64,000 nucleotides of DNA, taken from Hyparrhenia diplandra. Taxonomy: Eukaryota > Streptophyta > Magnoliopsida > Poales > Poaceae. Location: positions 1 to 64,000 of the forward strand of contig JADLZK010005861.1 in NCBI GenBank assembly GCA_015847255.1, written 5' to 3'. Below the pieces are notes generated by a model. The model searched no databases, was not told the origin of the DNA, and saw only the letters and a program-made list of their open reading frames with translations. A program made the position numbers and the translations under genes. Below, piece after piece: positions 56,845-64,000 of this stretch. The stretch's first letter is position 1, and each line of letters starts with the position of its first letter.

Positions 56845-59800
56845 TACGGCGCCGTTCTTGGGAACGGTAGTCGAATTCTCTCCGAGCCTAGAGCACCCGT
56901 GTGTTGTATCAAAAAAAAAAAAAAATTAAAAATAGTTATTTATTTTTCTTTTTCAAATTGAAGCCTACTCCATTTCGAAAACCTTACGCTTCAATGGGGG
57001 GAGTTCACAAGAGCCACAATCTATGTCAAAACCAAAATTTTTATCCGGCTATGAACTCACCTAATTTAAAAAAAAAAAAAAACTTTTGGTTCGGGCACTC
57101 CATCTCTCGGTGACCATTTTGAAAATCTATGTTACCACCTACGAGATTTCGAGGAATTATGATCATGCCTCAAAGCATTCCTAGCATGATCCAAGAAATT
57201 CACATGTGGAATTTGTTTCGCTCTCCCTCATAGGAAAGCAAAACAATAGTACACTATTGTCATAGGAAGTTTGAGCGGGGACCTGAGAAGAACTCGGAGA
57301 CAATTTTTGTCTAGCATTCTTCCCCATCAATGCCTACCAAGGACAATCCTCGATCTCAAGTAGGATGAGAAGGAGTCCATAGGTGCAGCCTAGGCCGATT
57401 TATAATGTTTATACATGTTGGCCTAGACTTGTCATTACCGGTAGTGTGCCTTCGCGCATATGTTTTTCGGGTCTTGACATAGATGCTGCCCTATGCCTTG
57501 ACATGACCATTGGAGGGTCGTTTGCGTAAACGTAAACCTACAACGGAACGTAGGAAAATCTGGAAGACATCCTAGAGAAGCTTGCTTCTCCCGATTTGTA
57601 GAACATCTTCCCTCGGCATTATTGGCATGTCAAGTATTGAGGATCCCTCATCGGTCGAGCCATTCCCGCACCGCCATTGGAACCGATTGTTGAGACCTCT
57701 CCGAACCACGAACACCGAAGGAAGGAATGCTTTGTCCTTCGGAGTTCGCGATTGAATTCAAGGATGATGGCGGAACCTCGTAAACCGAGGTGCACTTAGA
57801 CTTCCATATCTCACTCATCCTTGACTTCAATCTTCTCATAGGCTACCCTCTAAAAAAAAAATTCGAAAAGACCTATAGAGGGAGCCATGATGAGAAGTTG
57901 GGAAAGAATGTTTCCGCCTCTTACACCTAGACATCCCAAAGGCAAAGCATCTTCCCAAACCAAAACCCGTTCGAGGAGGCGAAGGTTATAACTCTATTCG
58001 TTACACCCAAGTTGTTTCCACATCTTAGGGAAACGAAACACACATCACCCTCACACGAACACAAGTCATGTCCCTCGGCCGATAAAACATTGTTCTTGAC
58101 ACTGGTCAAGATTCAATGTTCGACCTTCATGTCACATCTTTTGAGGATAAAGCCTCATGTGCCATGGACATGCACGCAAGCAACAACTCTTAAGACCAAA
58201 GCGAAATTTGTTTTTGAGCATAACAAGTTGTCACTTGAGACTTCCTACATGCTCACCCTTGGGTCTTCTCGAGTTTGTTTTGCTTCTAGCCGAGTGCTTC
58301 GACGAAAATTACAACCACATCTTGGTTCTCTTTGTAAACCTTTTTAAGAATGGTTGCAAGCCTCGTAGTAGCATGATGACGCTAACCTTGCGACTTGAGC
58401 GTAATGCTAAATTCTTATTGGTGGCGGGAACTTCACCATCATCGGCAGCGAGGATGTTTTCCCACGGTCAAGCTTACGACCATAATGAAAGCACCGGGAG
58501 AGATACCCTGGACTATCATAAAAAAATTAGAAAAGGCGCAAAAAGTCTTTCTCTCTTCTTATTAATAAAAGAAAGAACATGTTATCAAGTTAGTATGCAC
58601 CTTCGGGTATTCTTGTCGCTAACCATTTCAGGTGGAGATCGATTGAGAAGAACAAAGAGGCATGCGGCGTTTGAGAACATGAGGGCTACATCATAAAAAA
58701 AAAAAAAAAGCTACGATGTCCATGGGTGATGGAACATGCTCAAGAGGAGACCGGACCTTGCACACTTTTTTTTTTTCACAAAAGTCTAAGTGTGGGGGAA
58801 GATGGTGACAATCCCAAGTTCCATCCACCAAGGGATCATCTGAAAAAAAAAAAGAGGGTGAATAAAAGATGATGTCAGCCCCGCCTTGCTAAAAAAAAAA
58901 AAAAAAAAAAAGAGATGAAAAAAAAAAAAAGAGAGAAAAAAAAAAAGAAGAAGAGAGAAAGAGAAAAAAAAAAAAAAAAAAGTGAGAGAGAATATAGATA
59001 AAAAAAAAAATATATGTTGTTGAAAAGAAAAAAAATATATATATAGAAAAATAATAATAATAATAATAATAAGAGAGGAGCGAGTTGGCCCGCATGGTCA
59101 AGATACATACCAAAGTCTTTGCCTGACTCCACCCATTGTTGCTTCAACAAGCAAGAAGGGTTTGTCTCTCATCCTTTGCTGCTACCCTCAAGACCCATGG
59201 CCCATGCACACGTGTGTGTGTGGCCTAGCCTTGAGGTGCACTGGCAGGGCCATCACGCAAACCGCGGCAACAACTTCAATACTTCATCCGTAGATGCCGT
59301 CGATAAGTATATCCGGTATGCAAGGGAAATAAATGTTCACCAAACACTCTTACTCATTTTTGTCTCCATAGTTTCGAACATACAATTTCATGCTTCCCTT
59401 TGTTATGACATATACTTTGGGTTTGGGTACATTTACACAGCGTAATGCATCCATAGATCTTTTTAAATTGAGCATGGTGCTTAGGTTAAAAAGATCTCCT
59501 TTAATCAAAATTCGACATGGTGTTGGATCTTGGTTAATGAACTTAGAGGTTTCTTTGTCATGATCGTTGGGAGTATCTTATTTTGGAGATAAATAAAGGC
59601 TATGTTATTCATTGTTTCATTATGTTATTGGAGTAATGATGAGGTGAATAAATAAAAATAAATTAAAATAAAATAAAATAAAGTTCTCATAATAAAGGCT
59701 CCACGGTATTCTTTGCCGATAGAGCCATGTTGTTGTTTTTGTTTTGTTTGTTTCAAAATAAAACAGGTACAAGAATAAGTGTGGGGAGATCTCTCAAGCA

Positions 59801-61122
59801 TACAAGCACACCTACCCGAGATCTCCCAAAGACAAATGCACGAACACCGAGCAATTCCGATAGAGAAGGACAAGGCGAACAACTACCATTAACTCCTTCC
59901 TCTTCAAACGGTGGTTTGTGTTACTCCCTCTCTCACATTCTCCATAAAGTTTTGAGGTTTAAAATTGAACAAATCAAAAAAGACAAAACTTCCGGAAAAC
60001 TCCATCTCTAGTCTACCAATTGAGAAATGGCATGCATACTCTTTATTCCTCGCCAAAAACCATACTTTGATGAGCAACTACCTATTAGGGACCCCATGTT
60101 CATCTAAACAATTGAGCTTTGAGATATGGTAGAATGACTTGACACTTGCTCTCTTATGCAATGAGACTTGGTTTTATCTTCGAAAATTAAAATAAAGCAT
60201 GCTCATGGTTTGACTTAGCCAAATCCTACCAAAGCCTGAATAACAACATGAATATCCACTATAGCTACTTCCTGCTGTATTGAGTTTTGTCAGGCTCCGT
60301 TGATCTGCGTTGACAGAGGTTCATACCCCCAAGATTGGAAAACACGTACACCCACATATACACGCCGATTCTCACAATGAGAATTGCGCACAACATGCAC
60401 CCCTACCATCCACCAAATAAATACTCCATTCATTATACCATGATCATCTCCGGTTATCAAGAAAAAAATGCAGAGAGAAGGATACAGGCTGCAGAAAAAA
60501 AGAATAAGAGATGAAAAATGGACACGTGTCCGAGGGCGAGTAGAGCCCACATCTCCAAAAAAAAAAAAGAAAGAAAAGAAAAAAAAATACAGAAGGAAAA
60601 GTAGCCTGTATCTCTCCAAAAGCATAAAAAAAAAGGGAGAGATCATGAGTCAAGGAGTAACCACAAAAATACCAAAAATATTTTCCATACACTTTTGCAC
60701 ATTTCGATCTAGGAGTATGGCTCCCCTTTCCAACGATCGAGCTTGACCCGACAAAACATACGAGAGAATACGTATGCATCACTCCACTCAAAGATCCACA
60801 AAACCCTACAAAAAGATAGGATGAGTGAGAGCGAAGAATGCTTTGGCAAGGAAACATAAATGAGTGACTATGTGAGAATCAACCATGGAGCATTGCTACT
60901 TTATCTAAAAAATATATAATAATAATCAACCAAGTCTTTGCACATGAGTAGTAGCAAGGAGATACGATTTCATGACCGTTCCATTGTTCAATCATCCAAG
61001 AAAACATGGTAGCCACTCTTGAATGCTCACAAAGCGAGGTGAGGCCGAATAACTTGTATGCAGGTCTACATCTTGGAGATTGAACCACTTTTAGTCCCTA
61101 TGCCTTCACTCGAGGGGAAGGA
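56845..61122 (+). other. Interior of element F
   Basis: 56895-57110 is A/T-rich. 57180-57340 is a decayed gag piece. 57400-58690 has short broken frames only. 58700-59080 is low-complexity A/G sequence ending in (AAT)n. 59100-61110 is non-coding sequence resembling 1350-5400. PPT-like purine strings occur at 58789, 59777 and 61111 (cgaggggaaggag, the functional one by position). Confidence 0.7.
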
Positions 61123-62476
61123 GTCAACACAACACCAAAACAACCTAGAAATAGGATTTTCAACTAACGTATTCCAAAGTTTTGGTGTTTATTTGGACTT
61201 GTAGGTACAAACTCATGGATGATCACTTTGGGCCAAAAGACAAAGAAAAAGAAATAAAATCAATAAATAGAAAAAGGCCCAAAGGAGCAAATGGCAAGCC
61301 CAAACAAGAATCGCGACAAAACGTCAAAACCAGGCGAGGGGCGCGGTCCACCCTACAACTTTTCGGGACGAAAGACGACACCCCACGAAGCCGGGCCGAC
61401 CGGCCCGGCGGGGTGCGCGCGCGCACCTTGGTGCGGCCGCACGGCCGAGGCGGCGGTTCGCGCCCGGCCCGGTGAGGCGGTTTGTTACCTTCAAAAGCTG
61501 GTGAAACCGACGTGCGCTAGTCGGTTTGCGCAAAGAAGGAAGGTGTCCAATGACGGTTTTGGCTCTTTCCATGTGGGGAGAAGTATTTTCCAAAGAGCCC
61601 CTCTCCTCTACCTATAAAGGAGGCCCTCTCCCTCTCATTCAACATAGATCAAATAGATCAATTCCATACAACACAAGGAGGAGCCACAATGTAATAGAGA
61701 GGGGAGAGTTCTATTCTTCTTCTTCTTTTTCTTCTTCTTCTTCTTCTTCTTCTTCCCCCTCTAATTTCTAATGGAGAGTGAGAGAGGAAAGGCTAGAGAG
61801 ATCTTGGTTCTCTCTACACGAGTCTGTAGGATCGCCCCTCGGTGTTCCGCGGTTCCTAGGAGGACCAGTCGGACTTGTCGGTACCAGCTTCGCTTGTACC
61901 TCTGCAAGCTACTTACACTTTGGTAAGAAAAGCTTGTGATTATCTTTTGGCTTATTGTTCTTCAAGTATATTTTCTTAGCTGTTATAGACTTGCGGGATT
62001 GGTAGTCGTACCTTCGGGTCGTAACTCTTGGAGAAGGAACTCTTTGACCGGGAACCTCGATCGACCCAAGAGTTGTGGATGGTAGTGCAAAGCGTGGTGT
62101 TTGGGCTAGCGTTCTCCTACCTTTTGCGGTGCATCCCACGGTTGAGGGGGTAGGCGGCTTGGTCGTGACAAGCCTTGTCCGTCCCTTGAAATCCCCCCCC
62201 ACGTTCGCTGCGTCGTAGAGCTAATTGCGGACCTTGTTCTTTGAGCGTGGGCGGTGCCGAAGCAACTTCTTAACAAGAGCGAGAAATCCCTGCACGAAAC
62301 CTAAGCCATTAAAGATACCACAATATCCATAAGTTATCCTAGGGTAGCCCTGCTCAAAGATTAGAGCGCAACCGTTCCTGTGGAAAATACGATACCACGA
62401 ATACTTAGGGTGAAAGCTACAATGACAATTCCGCGGCGCTTGCGGATTTATACGTGTGCGTTAAGAAGCGTCAACA
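61123..62476 (+). repeat. 3' LTR of element F, lacking its first 32 bp
   Basis: Matches 55479-56838 nearly throughout, including TATA box (61612-61620) and (TTC)n (61715-61754), and ends gcgtcaaca. The first 32 bases of the 5' LTR (TGTTGACGG ... taaatacc) are missing next to the polypurine tract. Confidence 0.9.
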
Positions 62477-63410
62477 CCCGTGAAGAAGCTGCCTTCATCA
62501 ACAACAGCAACGGGTATCGCCAACCACAGCAGGGCTGGAACAACCAGTCCAGGCCGCCATTCTAAGGCAATCAGGGGTACAACTCCAACTATAACCCTGG
62601 TCAGCCATCACTGAAGGACCTGGTACTGGGCCAAGCCAAGATCAATGAAAACCTTACCAAAAAGATGAACCACCAAGACAAGATCTTGGAGGGTGTGAAT
62701 AACAAGCTTGAAGGGTTGACGTCAGCTGTGAAGAACCAGCTCAGCTTTAACAAGATGATAGAAACACAGCTGGCCCAGATAGCTGCTCAAGTGCCAGTTA
62801 ACGACTCGGGACGGATCCCAGGGCAACCTGAGGTCCCACACGAGTCAGTTAACATGATATCTCTAAGGCTCAGTCAACCCAGAGAGCTGAAAAAGATCCC
62901 TGTGGACTCGCCGTTCATTGCCAAGAAGGGCGATCCTGGACGTCCAATCATCAGCTGTGCCATTGGCCCCCACAATTTTGCAAATGCATTTTGTGACCTG
63001 GGGGCCAGTATCAACGTGATGTCTAAGGTCACCTTCAACAAGATCCATGGAGGGGCACTTACTCCTGCCCGTTTAGTCCTCCAAATGGCGAGACCAATCA
63101 ACAAGGCGGCCAGGAGGATCTTCGGAAGACATGCTCATCAAAATCCAAGATGAGTATATTCCCTTGAACTTTGTGGTCCTGGATATGGGCCCAAAGGAGG
63201 ATGTGTCTCTCCTCTGGGGAGGCCATTCCTCTATACGGCTAAAAGGCGACATCGATCACGGGGAAGGGCTTCATTGTCTTCCACATAAAAAGACAAAGGC
63301 GGTTAAGTGCCCATTCATTGGGTACAAGCAACAACACACCCGGCAACCATCGACATCCGGGCCGGTGTGGAATGTTGAAAGGATCGGGACTCGAAACCCC
63401 AGGGCGTAGT
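62477..63410 (+). pseudogene. Gag C-terminus and protease of element E, second part
   Basis: Continues the gag interrupted at 55446: EEAAFINNSNGYRQPQQGWN, then after an in-frame stop QPSLKDLVLGQAKINENLTK and NQLSFNKMIETQLAQIAAQV. The aspartic protease follows with NAFCDLGASINVMS (Asp-Leu-Gly at the active site, as I recall for this lineage) and NFVVLDMGPKEDV. After about 63250 the expected RT does not follow. The order and wording are those of Athila/Tat gag-protease. Pol has been deleted, and frames break near 63110. Confidence 0.8.
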
Positions 63411-64000
63411 ACCTCCGCCCGATAGCGAGGGGAAAGTCGACAGGTGACTATAAATAACACAGTAAAAAAAAAATGGGGTATATCCAAAAAGAAAAAGAAA
63501 TGGGGTATATTAAAAAAAAAAATCTATATATATATATATTTATGTGTTTCATAAAATATTTTTATTAACAAAATATTTTGGAAAACTAAAATAAAAATCT
63601 TTATAAATAAAATAAATCTTTACATGAAAAATAAAGAAAAATATTTTCTACATAAAAAAGTATATACAAAAATATTTCTAAAATAATTTTTCTATTTAAA
63701 AATAAATTTATATTTGAAAATTGTTGGAGAAAATCAAAAATGGGAGAAAACGGTCGAACGGTGCGGCGCTACTTGACCCACGAACTTTTAAGTGACCGTT
63801 GAGGCGCTGGCAAAGGCTGCCCAGCGGCGGCCTCGGGCGGGGTGAGCCGCACCCCTCTTGGCGGCCGCACCTGGCATTTGGCGCCGCCCGGGCCCCGCCT
63901 TCGCCAACGGTCAGGAGCCGTTGTGAAACGCTCCCTTCGGCCGTGTGCTCGGCTATAAATAGCCCAGGCGCCGGTGTGAGAGCTCCCACCCCTCATTTTC
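63411..64000 (+). other. AT-rich stretch and possible LTR promoter at the window end
   Basis: A purine string gcgaggggaaag (63428-63439) resembles the polypurine tract of element F and is followed by tcgacaggtgactataaata, so a 3' LTR might begin here. 63460-63730 is A/T low-complexity sequence. 63760-63950 is GC-rich with a TATA box ctataaatag at 63952-63961. It does not match the 52646 LTR, so it may be another element. Too little is present to decide. Confidence 0.3.

Larger units (their letters stand above)
55447..62476 (+). mobile_element. Complete non-autonomous Athila/Tat-type element (element F)
   Basis: 5' LTR 55447-56838, 3' LTR 61123-62476, target duplication CCCGT on both sides (55442-55446 and 62477-62481). 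The interior of about 4.3 kb has only a gag scrap near 57180-57340 (compare the core of element E gag) and a long non-coding region with A-rich tracts and PPT-like strings. No RT, integrase or intact frame exists, so it depends on relatives. It interrupts the gag of element E. Confidence 0.95.

Noticed and set aside
58875..59150. Phe-rich minus-strand frame of 91 codons
   Set aside because: Low-complexity A/G tract read backwards.
1..64000. tRNA, rRNA, plasmid or prophage features
   Set aside because: No cloverleaf, rRNA wording or prokaryotic gene organisation seen; all evidence points to plant nuclear DNA.

Overview
This is eukaryotic nuclear DNA, almost certainly from a grass (Poaceae). 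It carries CACTA/En-Spm transposons with TTTGCCGAGAG/TCGGCAAAG subterminal repeats, Tourist-type MITEs with TTA target duplications, Ty3/gypsy elements of the Athila/Tat type with a GGCGCCGTTG primer site, a tandem F-box/FBD gene family, and spliced genes. No species can be named. There is no prokaryotic operon structure, and I saw no tRNA, rRNA or CRISPR array. Identifications rest on motif recognition by eye; no database search was run.

Layout. 1-6874 is the 3' part of a Ty3/gypsy-like LTR retrotransposon with its 3' LTR (5421-6874). It sits inside a CACTA transposon (CACTA-1) whose remaining part runs 6875-15029, with a decayed TNP2-type transposase and a second Ptta-like gene on the minus strand. 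CACTA-1 itself lies in an exon of an organellar-type seryl-tRNA synthetase gene, of which 15030-15272 survives. 15572-15964 (minus) is the only gene that looks intact: a two-exon defensin-like secreted peptide. 17046-~18973 is a solo LTR, 19165-19522 an LTR fragment, and 20879-21305 a clean 427-bp solo LTR with AGTTA target duplications.

19560-32650 is a local duplication containing two F-box/LRR/FBD genes (22921-24652 and 29843-31370), both frameshifted. Between them is a third unit that has lost its F-box gene. Two MITEs (21987-22507 and 26849-27131) and a LINE tail break up the block.

33569-44685 is a nested set. A short, RT-less gypsy element flanked by GGCTCA has its 3' LTR split by CACTA-2 (36731-44606, target duplication AGC). 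CACTA-2 in turn contains Copia LTR arms in inverted orientation around an antisense reverse-transcriptase fragment. 45917-47557 is a UDP-glycosyltransferase pseudogene, 47665-48160 a LINE tail, and 49002-50083 a PIF/Harbinger-type element that appears to carry foreign GC-rich sequence.

50136 to the window end is a second nest. A gypsy element with gag, protease and an integrase scrap is interrupted at 52646 by an Athila/Tat element. That element's gag is interrupted at 55447-62476 by a complete Athila/Tat-type non-autonomous element with CCCGT target duplications. The outer gag/protease resumes at 62477, and the window ends in what may be another LTR promoter.

The region is therefore a gene-poor, TE-dense stretch. 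Its history can be read from target duplications and from paralogous empty sites. Many one-base indels affect both genes and TEs. Some may be assembly errors rather than real decay, so every pseudogene call here is conditional on the sequence being correct.
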